Below, piece by piece: positions 1 through 5,527 of a stretch of DNA of 7,587 nucleotides. The DNA comes from CAZJGF01 sp964545665. GTDB taxonomy: Bacteria; Chloroflexota; Dehalococcoidia; GIF9; AB-539-J10. Location: the NCBI GenBank assembly GCA_964545665.1, contig CAZJGF010000077.1:1-7587 (forward strand), given 5' to 3'. The position numbers and the translations under genes were made by a program. Every line of letters starts with the position of its first letter. Within the stretch, counting starts at the first letter, position 1. The notes under the pieces are model-generated. The model was not told the DNA's origin. It did no database searches and worked only from the letters and a program-made list of their open reading frames with translations.

Positions 1-5
1 CTAAC

Positions 6-34
6 TTGATTTGAAAGCTAAGAAGTATTAGGAT
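6..34 (+). promoter_or_regulatory. possible sigma70-type promoter of the alcohol dehydrogenase gene
   Basis: TTGATT at 6-11 and TAGGAT at 29-34 are separated by 17 bases, each matching the consensus at four of six positions. The predicted start of transcription would be near 41, giving a leader of about 30 bases that contains the ribosome binding site. TTGAAA at 11-16 is an alternative -35 element but has no good partner. The window edge is close, so the gene could instead be read through from an upstream operon. Confidence 0.3.
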
Positions 35-58
35 ATGTAGCAGAAATTCATTTATCAT

Positions 59-66
59 AGGAGGTG
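59..66 (+). promoter_or_regulatory. strong Shine-Dalgarno of the alcohol dehydrogenase
   Basis: AGGAGGTG lies four bases before the ATG at 71. It is an almost complete anti-SD match and fixes the start of the downstream gene. Confidence 0.85.
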
Positions 67-70
67 CTCT

Positions 71-1219
71 ATGGCAAGTACTTTTTATCTGCCGACTAAG
101 CTCATTTTTGGCTCAGGAAGTGTGACTCAGCTGGGAGCAGAGGCAAAAAAACTAGGCAAGCGGGCCATGCTGGTAACTGGGCTCCAGAGTGCGCGCAGAA
201 CAGGCTTGCTGGATAAGGTTACACGAGACCTGGAGGATAATGGCCTGGAGGTCTTTGTTTTCGACAAAGTGATGCCTAATCCTCGTGCCTCGGTAGTAGA
301 CGAGGGGGCTGATATTGCTCGCCGCAAGGGCGCCGACCTGATTATTGGTCTTGGCGGTGGTAGCGCTATGGACGCGGCCAAAGGTATCAGGTTAGCCAGC
401 GCTAGTGATAGCCCAATTTGGGATTATTATATTGGAGTTGCTGATACCAAGGCGGTAGGGCAAGTAATGCCTCTCATGCTGGTACCAACCATAGCCGCTA
501 CTGGCTCTGAATTTGACGCGTTTTCAGTGATTACCAACTGGGAGAATCATGAGAAGCGTGCAGTGCTTACTCCTCTTTACTTCGCCAATGTCTCGATTGT
601 TGACCCTGAACTGACGGTCACTCTTCCACTCAAGCTAACGGCGGCGGGCGGAGTAGATATCTTGCTGCATGTATTTGAAAATTACATTACAACGAGCAGG
701 CCATCCCTTTTGACCGATGGTATAATAGAAGGGATAATGCGGGTAGTGGTGCAGACGCTGCCCCAGGTATTGGCCAAGCTGGATGACGTTGAGCTTCGCA
801 CTAGACTCTCCTGGGCCAGTACTGTTGCCTGTTCAGACATTATCACACTGGGAGGTGGCATTGGATATCGGACTCTACACCTCATCGAGCACGCTCTGAG
901 TGGGTATCATGATGTTACCCATGGTGAAGGACTGGCGGCTCTGCTTCCCGCTTGGATGAGGTACACATTGCCAGTAAGAGAAGACAGATTCAGTTCTCTG
1001 GGTAGGAATGTCTTCGGCGAGGAAGATGGAGTAGCCGCTGTTGAGAAATGGCTGGACAGTGTGGGGATGAGGCTTGGGCTACGGACTCTCGGTGTTGTCC
1101 CCGAGGATTTCGAAGCGCTAGCTGACAACGCCCTGAGGACATCGCGTGGCCTTCTCAGCAAGCATCCCAATACACTTGATGCTTCTGTAATAGTTCAGCT
1201 CTTGAAGGATTCCTACTAG
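71..1219 (+). CDS. iron-containing alcohol dehydrogenase, butanol dehydrogenase/YqhD type
   Basis: This is a group III (Fe-type) NAD(P)-dependent alcohol dehydrogenase of 382 residues, the usual family length. It probably interconverts aldehydes or ketones and alcohols in the cytoplasm. The N-terminal Rossmann-like half carries the nucleotide motif GGGSAMDAAK (about residues 95-104) and the family signature PTIAATGSEFDA (139-150). The C-terminal helical half supplies the metal ligands: by alignment with E. coli FucO these are D196, H200, H270 and H284, all present. The stretches VDILLHVFENY and HLIEHALSGYHDVTHGEG, followed by LLPAWMRY, resemble the BDH/YqhD branch more than FucO. A strong SD supports the ATG start. 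The substrate cannot be read from the sequence. No partner gene is visible; the next gene converges on it. Confidence 0.93.
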   Translation: MASTFYLPTKLIFGSGSVTQLGAEAKKLGKRAMLVTGLQSARRTGLLDKVTRDLEDNGLEVFVFDKVMPNPRASVVDEGADIARRKGADLIIGLGGGSAMDAAKGIRLASASDSPIWDYYIGVADTKAVGQVMPLMLVPTIAATGSEFDAFSVITNWENHEKRAVLTPLYFANVSIVDPELTVTLPLKLTAAGGVDILLHVFENYITTSRPSLLTDGIIEGIMRVVVQTLPQVLAKLDDVELRTRLSWASTVACSDIITLGGGIGYRTLHLIEHALSGYHDVTHGEGLAALLPAWMRYTLPVREDRFSSLGRNVFGEEDGVAAVEKWLDSVGMRLGLRTLGVVPEDFEALADNALRTSRGLLSKHPNTLDASVIVQLLKDSY

Positions 1220-1258
1220 TCAATCCAGAGGCTGCTGGTTCAGAAGGGGAATTGTGAT

Positions 1259-1277
1259 GTGCTAGCGCACTATTTTT
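1259..1277 (+). terminator. weak candidate terminator after the alcohol dehydrogenase
   Basis: GTGC-TAGC-GCAC forms a four-base-pair stem with a four-base loop, followed by TATTTTT. It lies about 40 bases after the stop codon and between convergent genes, where a terminator is expected. The stem is short and its flanks do not extend it, so the call is tentative. Confidence 0.3.
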
Positions 1278-1305
1278 GTGTGCCTGTATAGGGGGTAACT
1301 ACAGC

Positions 1306-2184
1306 TTAGTTTTGGCCAAAGCGGTTACCAAGTTCTCTAAGAAACTTTTCCAACTCCGGGGGGAGAGGAACTATCTTCTCCTCCCTTTTTTCAATTGTGG
1401 CCTGATAGCGAGCTTCCAGTTGGGGCATAATTGCTTTCAGTTCTGGACTTTCATCCACTGCCATGTTGACACTTTGCAGTTGTTGTTCAGCTCTTTCAAT
1501 GTCTGCGTCATCCTTGGGGATATTGTATATTGACTCAAGCACCTCCATAAGGCGTACCTTGCCCCTATAGTCCTCATCGAGCTGAATATATTGGGGCAGG
1601 TGCGCTATGAACCACATAGCTTCAATGCCCAGTTGAGGTGTCTGTTGAGTGATTAGGAAGGTAATGGTAGACGGCCCCTGGTAGTCCGTTGGCAAGATTC
1701 CCGCTTTCGCCAGGTCCTGTTCGGCCTTTTCGCCAATTGCTCCTCCGCTTACCAAAAGCTTCTTGGTATGGGGAACCATATCATGCATGCTGCCCAGAAG
1801 GCAGTACCTCTTGACCTCAAACGTCTTAAGGACTTGCAATACTGAATTAACATACAGCTCCCCCAGCATATGCGGCTCCAGAAGCTTGATAAAGAGAAAG
1901 TCATGGCCTGTCTCACGTTTAGCGTAGCTAATGGTAGTATTAGGGATGGAGAATTCCCGGTGGCCCTCTTTGAAGTAAGCGGTGGGGCGATAGCGAGTGA
2001 AGTCAAAAAAGTTTCCCGGTCTGGCTAGTCTCCCCAATTCCTTAGCTCCAAAATAAGTCTCCAATCCGAGAATGGTCAGAGCCCCCACGCTACCTACATC
2101 TATCCAGGGCCGGAGCATAGCCAGAGCGTGAGGTTGCCTAAGCTCGGGAAGGGGATCCGAAAGCTCAAAAGCGCCAATTCTCAT
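1306..2184 (-). CDS. PAC2 family protein
   Basis: A 292-residue soluble protein that I assign to the PAC2 (proteasome assembly chaperone 2-like) family. Supporting features are the N-terminal stretch RPWIDVGSVGALTI, then YRP (65-67), the central LEPH (about 102-105), KRYCLLGSMHDMVPHT (125-140) with its glycine-rich turn, and the region around PSTITFLI and GIEAMWFIAHLPQYI (about 171-200). After about residue 225 the sequence becomes charged and helical (many E, Q, K, R), a common C-terminal extension in this family. No signal peptide or membrane segment is seen. In eukaryotes PAC2 domains help assemble proteasomes; in bacteria and archaea their role is largely unknown, so no function is claimed. 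The gene lies 162 bases downstream of the FAH-family gene on the same strand and may be partly co-transcribed with it. Confidence 0.8.
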   Translation of the reverse strand: MRIGAFELSDPLPELRQPHALAMLRPWIDVGSVGALTILGLETYFGAKELGRLARPGNFFDFTRYRPTAYFKEGHREFSIPNTTISYAKRETGHDFLFIKLLEPHMLGELYVNSVLQVLKTFEVKRYCLLGSMHDMVPHTKKLLVSGGAIGEKAEQDLAKAGILPTDYQGPSTITFLITQQTPQLGIEAMWFIAHLPQYIQLDEDYRGKVRLMEVLESIYNIPKDDADIERAEQQLQSVNMAVDESPELKAIMPQLEARYQATIEKREEKIVPLPPELEKFLRELGNRFGQN

Positions 2185-2195
2185 TTAGCTCTCAT
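2181..2195 (-). other. four-codon reading frame overlapping the PAC2 gene start
   Basis: On the minus strand ATG-AGA-GCT-AAA-TGA ends in an ATGA overlap with the PAC2 start codon (2184-2182). AGGAG at 2205-2201 lies five bases before this first ATG but 16 before the PAC2 ATG. The nearer AAGGA (2200-2196) is 11 bases from the PAC2 ATG. It could be a translational coupling device, or chance. Confidence 0.25.
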
Positions 2196-2247
2196 TCCTT
2201 CTCCTGCAACTTCGCGATTCCAGCCGAGATGCTGTCAACTTCCCGAG

Positions 2248-2276
2248 ATAATCTCTCCTGTTCGTAGCGCTTTCAA
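2248..2276 (-). promoter_or_regulatory. possible internal promoter of the PAC2 gene, with palindrome on the -10
   Basis: TTGAAA (2276-2271) and GATTAT (2253-2248) are 17 bases apart on the minus strand. The perfect palindrome GAGAT-A-ATCTC (2245-2255) covers the -10 and could be an operator. The -10 is poor (four of six), and the gene may also be read from the FAH promoter. Confidence 0.28.
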
Positions 2277-2346
2277 CTTCATGTTTCGTATGCACCTTTT
2301 TGGTGGCCCACGTATACCTTAGTCCTTACCCAACTGATGGTTCTCC

Positions 2347-3336
2347 TCAGCGTACGTAGTTCCTGAGAACACCGATTTTGTCGAGTTCCGCCTCGGCTAC
2401 ATCGCCTGACTTAACGAAGGCATGTGGCGTCACTCCCTCTGACCCCATTCCTCCGGTGGCGATGACATCTCCTGGGTAGAACGTGATATCCTGCGTATGG
2501 TACTCTAGTATGCGCTCAACCGTTAGCAGCATTTCCTTGGTGTTGCCTCTGATCTGGGGTTCACCGTTAACCCTGAGTTCCCCAGCAATATTCTGGGGAT
2601 CAGGGAGCTCGTCCTTTAGCACTATGTATGGTCCTATGGGCTGGAAGGTGTCTATGCTCTTGGACATGATTACATAGTAGAAGCCTGGCAGCCCTTCCCT
2701 TTCTTTCCCTACACCTCTGGCAAAGATGTCCCAACCGGTGACATCGTTTACTATGGTATACCCGAAAACGTGGTCAAGCGCATTGGCTTGAGATATACGT
2801 TTCCCCGTCTTGCCAATGACAACGCCGAGCTCCAATTCTAGGCAAACTTCCTTTGCTGAAAGCGGCCACTCAACGATGTCCTCGGGGCCAATGGTGGACT
2901 CCGGTGTTACCATGAAACTAGCGACCGTACCCTCGTATGGGGGGACCAGGTCCCCCATTTTTGCATACGATGGATAATTGTGGCCCATATTAAAACATCT
3001 CTTTGGTTGCAGAGGCTTGAGTAGTTTTACTTCTTCCAAGCCATAAGTTATCTTGGCTCCACTAGGGGCATACATGACCTCCTTGCTCTTGGCAGCTTCA
3101 TCCAGGTAGGCACCAACATCTTTCAGGTCTGCCTGTCCTTCCTCCTCCCTCTGAATCAGGCTCAACATGGAGTTAGGCATTCTAACATTGGCGGTTTCCA
3201 GGGCGCTCTGCGGCGCTACTCTCTCCTCCTCCACAAGGTATTTCTCAAAAGCTGCGGTGAGATCGGCCACTCTGTCTCCCATCATAAGGCCGACGCGCGT
3301 TTCTCCATCATGGTTTCTAAAGCTGGCTAACTTCAT
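2347..3336 (-). CDS. fumarylacetoacetate hydrolase (FAH) family protein
   Basis: A 329-residue FAH-fold enzyme. Members cleave, hydrate or decarboxylate 2-oxo acids in aromatic and other catabolic routes, using one Mg2+ or Ca2+. An N-terminal cap of about 100 residues precedes the FAH domain (about 108-326). Metal ligands are visible as E167 and E169 in the LELEL stretch and D198 in GYTIVNDVTGWD. The family KSxDTFxPIGP motif is at 226-236, VNGEPQ at 256-261 and PGDVIATGG at 288-296. The usual GxNYxxHxxE segment reads GHNYPSYAKM (118-127), so the His and Glu of the FAHD1-type catalytic dyad appear to be Tyr and Met. The fold is therefore sure but the reaction is not. An SD, AAAGGAGGT, ten bases before the ATG fixes the start. 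Confidence 0.9.
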   Translation of the reverse strand: MKLASFRNHDGETRVGLMMGDRVADLTAAFEKYLVEEERVAPQSALETANVRMPNSMLSLIQREEEGQADLKDVGAYLDEAAKSKEVMYAPSGAKITYGLEEVKLLKPLQPKRCFNMGHNYPSYAKMGDLVPPYEGTVASFMVTPESTIGPEDIVEWPLSAKEVCLELELGVVIGKTGKRISQANALDHVFGYTIVNDVTGWDIFARGVGKEREGLPGFYYVIMSKSIDTFQPIGPYIVLKDELPDPQNIAGELRVNGEPQIRGNTKEMLLTVERILEYHTQDITFYPGDVIATGGMGSEGVTPHAFVKSGDVAEAELDKIGVLRNYVR

Positions 3337-3346
3337 CCTGGTTCTG

Positions 3347-3355
3347 ACCTCCTTT
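3347..3355 (-). promoter_or_regulatory. strong Shine-Dalgarno of the FAH-family gene
   Basis: On the minus strand AAAGGAGGT ends ten bases before the ATG at 3336. It is a near-complete SD. Confidence 0.8.
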
Positions 3356-3375
3356 GATTAGCAGTTGGGCTAGCA

Positions 3376-3404
3376 ATTCTAATTCTCACTTGTGCCGTTG
3401 TCAA
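3376..3404 (-). promoter_or_regulatory. near-consensus sigma70-type promoter of the FAH-family gene
   Basis: On the minus strand TTGACA (3404-3399) is followed after exactly 17 bases by TAGAAT (3381-3376). Transcription should start near 3369, giving a leader of about 32 bases that contains the SD. The match is six of six at -35 and five of six at -10, so fairly strong, basal expression is expected. Confidence 0.75.
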
Positions 3405-3460
3405 CCATAGCTTGTAGCAAGATTCTTGGAGAAACCACTGGGACGGAAATCAGGCGGCAA

Positions 3461-3477
3461 TTGCAATATTGTTGCAT
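3461..3477. promoter_or_regulatory. candidate metalloregulator operator (Nur-like inverted repeat)
   Basis: TTGCAA-TATTG-TTGCAT is a 6-5-6 inverted repeat with one outer mismatch. Its right half coincides with the -35 element of the adjacent Fur-family gene, so a bound dimer would block RNA polymerase. As I recall it, the Streptomyces coelicolor nickel regulator Nur recognises TTGCAA-N5-TTGCAA, a close match. Two smaller palindromes, GCAATTGC and CAATATTG, overlap the left part. Confidence 0.55.
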
Positions 3478-3500
3478 TTAGCCTTCGCCTCCGGCATAAT
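3472..3500 (+). promoter_or_regulatory. promoter of the Fur-family gene, probably giving a leaderless mRNA
   Basis: TTGCAT (3472-3477) and CATAAT (3495-3500) are 17 bases apart. The -10 matches five of six; the -35 keeps only the TTG, as expected if an activator or repressor site is built into it. The predicted transcription start at about 3507-3508 falls on the GTG codon chosen for the regulator. Confidence 0.5.
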
Positions 3501-3507
3501 TTCACTT

Positions 3508-3954
3508 GTGATCCAGGATTCAATACAAATTTTGCAGGCTCAGGGTTATAAGGTAACTAAGCCTCGGAGGCAAGTTCTCGAAGTTTTGGAAGGAACACAA
3601 AAACCAGTTTCTCCTTATGACATACAAAGGCTTCTAGGGAAGCAAGGGAAATATCTAAATCACGTTACCATCTATCGGGTACTTGATTTGCTCTGTGGTC
3701 TGAATCTAGCTCACAAGGTGCTATCAAAGGGTGGATTTGTGGGGTGCAGCCTGGGCAAAACGGGGGGGTGTCATCGCTTCGTGGTCTGTCGTCAGTGCGG
3801 AGTCATTGAGGAGTTTGCCGATGAGGTGCTATGCCAGGAAGAAGGTAAGTTTGCCAGAAGTTTTGGCTTCCACACTGAATGCCACTTGTCCGAGTCTTCT
3901 GGGCTCTGCTCCGATTGCTATAGAAAACAGGTCAAACAGGATTCCACAGTCTAA
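3508..3954 (+). CDS. Fur family metal-responsive transcriptional regulator
   Basis: From GTG 3508 the protein has 148 residues, typical of Fur/Zur/PerR/Nur. The N-terminal winged helix includes GYKVTKPRRQVLEVL (13-27), PVSPYDIQRLL (33-43) and the recognition helix NHVTIYRVLDLL (51-62). The C-terminal dimerisation and metal domain has GGCHRFVVCRQCG (86-98) and CSDC (134-137). C94/C97 with C134/C137 form the expected structural zinc site. C88, H89, E102, H122, E124 and H126 are candidates for the sensing site. The metal cannot be settled: the pattern is Zur-like, but the upstream box resembles a Nur box. The open frame extends upstream to TTG 3469, but that codon lies inside the operator and before the predicted transcription start and has no SD. 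The membrane protein gene follows after 14 bases. Confidence 0.88.
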   Translation: MIQDSIQILQAQGYKVTKPRRQVLEVLEGTQKPVSPYDIQRLLGKQGKYLNHVTIYRVLDLLCGLNLAHKVLSKGGFVGCSLGKTGGCHRFVVCRQCGVIEEFADEVLCQEEGKFARSFGFHTECHLSESSGLCSDCYRKQVKQDSTV

Positions 3955-3968
3955 GCTGGTTTTCAGAA

Positions 3969-4589
3969 ATGCTCAGGCGGATAGCAATTGAACTGAAGGA
4001 ACATTCTCCCTTCACTGCCTTTGGGGCTCTCACCGGGATCATCATCATGGCTATAATAGTCCTTGCTGAGGTCCCTTCTGGCATTTCCAACATGGTTTTT
4101 TACACCTTGCATCCAATCCATGTCGTGTTGAGCGCGCTTGTAACCACGGCGATGTATGTGAGATACAGGAAAGCTAAATTTTGGATAGCAATCTTAATTG
4201 GCTGGACAGGGTCAATCGGTATCGCTACGATAAGCGATGCCATAATTCCTTACCTAAGTGCAGGCTTACTTGGTGTTCCAATGGAATTCCATGTGCCTTT
4301 TATCGAAACCGCCCAGATGCCTGTTGTTGGAATTGAAGAGTGGAAAATTGTAAATTCTGCGGCGCTTCTGGGCATTGCCATCGGCTATTGGAGGCAGACA
4401 ACTAGAATCCCGCACTCTGGACACGTGTTAATAAGCACATGGGCTTCGTTATTTTACTTTACTGCATTTGGGATAGCTAATTGGATTCCTTTACTGCCTT
4501 TTATGTTTATGTTTCTGTTCTTGGCAGTTTGGGTTCCTTGCTGTACAAGCGATATAGTGTATCCTCTCCTATTCCTGGGGAGAGACTAA
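3969..4589 (+). CDS. uncharacterised polytopic membrane protein, putative Fur-regulated metal transporter
   Basis: A 206-residue hydrophobic protein that I cannot place in a characterised family. Roughly five or six membrane segments are visible (about 18-34, 43-64, 71-93, 128-141, 153-172 and 174-190). Polar, potentially metal-binding residues sit in or beside them: H12, E34, HPIH (48-51), ISDAIIP (88-94, with D90), MEFH (105-108), E113, HSGH (149-152) and a C-terminal PCCTSD (190-195). They read like conserved motifs rather than random loops, and I have an impression of similar uncharacterised proteins in archaea and Chloroflexota. It follows the Fur-family gene by 14 bases without a clear SD, so co-transcription and metal control are likely. 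A transport or metal-binding role is inference from residues and context. It ends well before lgt, which has its own upstream signals. Confidence 0.72.
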   Translation: MLRRIAIELKEHSPFTAFGALTGIIIMAIIVLAEVPSGISNMVFYTLHPIHVVLSALVTTAMYVRYRKAKFWIAILIGWTGSIGIATISDAIIPYLSAGLLGVPMEFHVPFIETAQMPVVGIEEWKIVNSAALLGIAIGYWRQTTRIPHSGHVLISTWASLFYFTAFGIANWIPLLPFMFMFLFLAVWVPCCTSDIVYPLLFLGRD

Positions 4590-4657
4590 ACAGCTACCTT
4601 AATCCGACGATGGGTTGGCTTACGAAAGATGCATAAGCTAAAAGGCGACCACACTTG

Positions 4658-4666
4658 TGCTACTAT
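4658..4666 (+). promoter_or_regulatory. possible extended -10 promoter of lgt
   Basis: TGC-TACTAT fits an extended -10 element (TGn plus five of six of TATAAT). No convincing -35 lies 17 bases upstream, which extended -10 promoters can tolerate. Transcription would start near 4673, just before the SD. The inverted repeat ACTAT-ATAG-ATAGT (4662-4675) overlaps it and could be an operator or chance. Confidence 0.38.
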
Positions 4667-4676
4667 ATAGATAGTT

Positions 4677-4687
4677 AGAGGTAGGAG
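4677..4687 (+). promoter_or_regulatory. ribosome binding site deciding the TTG start of lgt
   Basis: AGAGGT at 4677-4682 is eight bases before TTG 4691, and a second AGGAG (4683-4687) is three bases before it. The spacing of the first supports the TTG codon as the start. Confidence 0.65.
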
Positions 4688-4690
4688 CAT

Positions 4691-5527
4691 TTGTTTACTA
4701 TTAGCATAGACCCTGTTGCCTTTACCATCGGTCCCCTTAGTGTTAGGTGGTACGGAATCATGGTTGCCCTGGCGGTGGTAGCACTGCTAGCTATCTCCTC
4801 CCGGGAAGCAAAGAGGCTGGGCATTTCACAGGATTTTTTCTATAACCTCTTCCTGTGGGGTATTATTGGCGGCTTTGTCATATCCCGGCTGGTTCATGTT
4901 ATTGATCATGTGGTAACTCACCCTGGGGAGCCTATCCAGCTCATTGGCTTTGCTGGTTTAAGCCTGTTAGGGGCTATTGGCGGAGCTGTGCTGGCTGTGT
5001 GGGTCTACACCAGGGTAAAAAAAATTACCTGGTCCGACATGGCAGTTGTTGGTGACGCTATCGCTGTTGGGGCTCCTCTGGCTCAGGCTATCGGCAGAAT
5101 TGGCTGCACTATAAATGGTTGTTGCTATGGCAAGCCTGTTTCTCTACCTTGGGCGGTTATCTATACTCATCCAGCGAGCGCATGTGGGCTTAAGGGAATT
5201 CCATTGCACCCGACGCAGATTTATTTTCTGCTGTGGAACCTGGTAGTTTTTGCTGTGTTGTGGCGAATGCGCGGGCGAATCAAGCCTCCAGGTGCGCTAT
5301 TTCTTCTTTATCTTTGCCTTTATGCCGCTGGTGATTTTGGCTTGAGGTTTTTCCGTATAAATGATATTTTCCTGTTGGGCCTTTATCAGGGGCAGATTAT
5401 CAGTCTGGTAATTCTATTGGTGGTGCTGCCTTTGTTCATCATCAAAATGCGCAAATATCAGCAAGGCTCTTTGAGAGCTGAATCTACTAACAAGGCTAGC
5501 CAGACGGGGCAAAGTCACGAAGACTGA
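4691..5527 (+). CDS. lgt: prolipoprotein diacylglyceryl transferase homologue (Lgt), divergent
   Basis: Lgt moves a diacylglyceryl group from phosphatidylglycerol to the lipobox cysteine of prolipoproteins in the cytoplasmic membrane. This 278-residue protein has the expected length, multiple membrane helices, an N-terminal RWYGIMVA (19-26, with the Tyr matching E. coli Y26), the signature GRIGCTINGCCYGKP (135-149) and LHPTQIYF (172-179). R136 matches the essential E. coli R143. Two positions are odd: the segment LYAAGDFGLRFFR (210-222) has Asp215 where E. coli has R239 and Arg219 where it has E243, and SLLGAIGG replaces the usual SFHGG. The signature is also Cys-rich (C139, C144, C145). It is clearly of the Lgt family, but transferase activity is uncertain. 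Translation starts at TTG with an SD. The last 32 bases overlap recJ tail to tail. Confidence 0.86.
   Translation: MFTISIDPVAFTIGPLSVRWYGIMVALAVVALLAISSREAKRLGISQDFFYNLFLWGIIGGFVISRLVHVIDHVVTHPGEPIQLIGFAGLSLLGAIGGAVLAVWVYTRVKKITWSDMAVVGDAIAVGAPLAQAIGRIGCTINGCCYGKPVSLPWAVIYTHPASACGLKGIPLHPTQIYFLLWNLVVFAVLWRMRGRIKPPGALFLLYLCLYAAGDFGLRFFRINDIFLLGLYQGQIISLVILLVVLPLFIIKMRKYQQGSLRAESTNKASQTGQSHED

Noticed and set aside
1276..1533. 85-codon plus-strand open frame opposite the end of the PAC2 gene.
   Set aside because: It is the complement of a well-supported coding region, with no SD and no family features.
2235..2282. A 15-codon minus-strand frame (MKLKALRTGEIISGS) with AAGGTG about ten bases upstream, between the FAH-family and PAC2 genes.
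   Set aside because: Too short, has no recognisable similarity or leader-peptide logic, and overlaps the candidate PAC2 promoter; probably chance.
2287..2312. CACC-AAAAA-GGTG hairpin on the minus strand after the FAH-family gene.
   Set aside because: Only four base pairs, with mismatches beyond them and no T-tract; not strong enough to call a terminator.
3731..3991. 86-codon plus-strand frame within the Fur-family gene and running into the membrane protein start.
   Set aside because: It is the frame-shifted shadow of the Fur metal-binding domain; its composition is not protein-like and it has no SD.
4564..4584. Hairpin CTCTCC/GGAGAG with a nine-base loop at the end of the membrane protein gene.
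   Set aside because: It lies inside the coding sequence and has no T-tract, so it is not a credible terminator.
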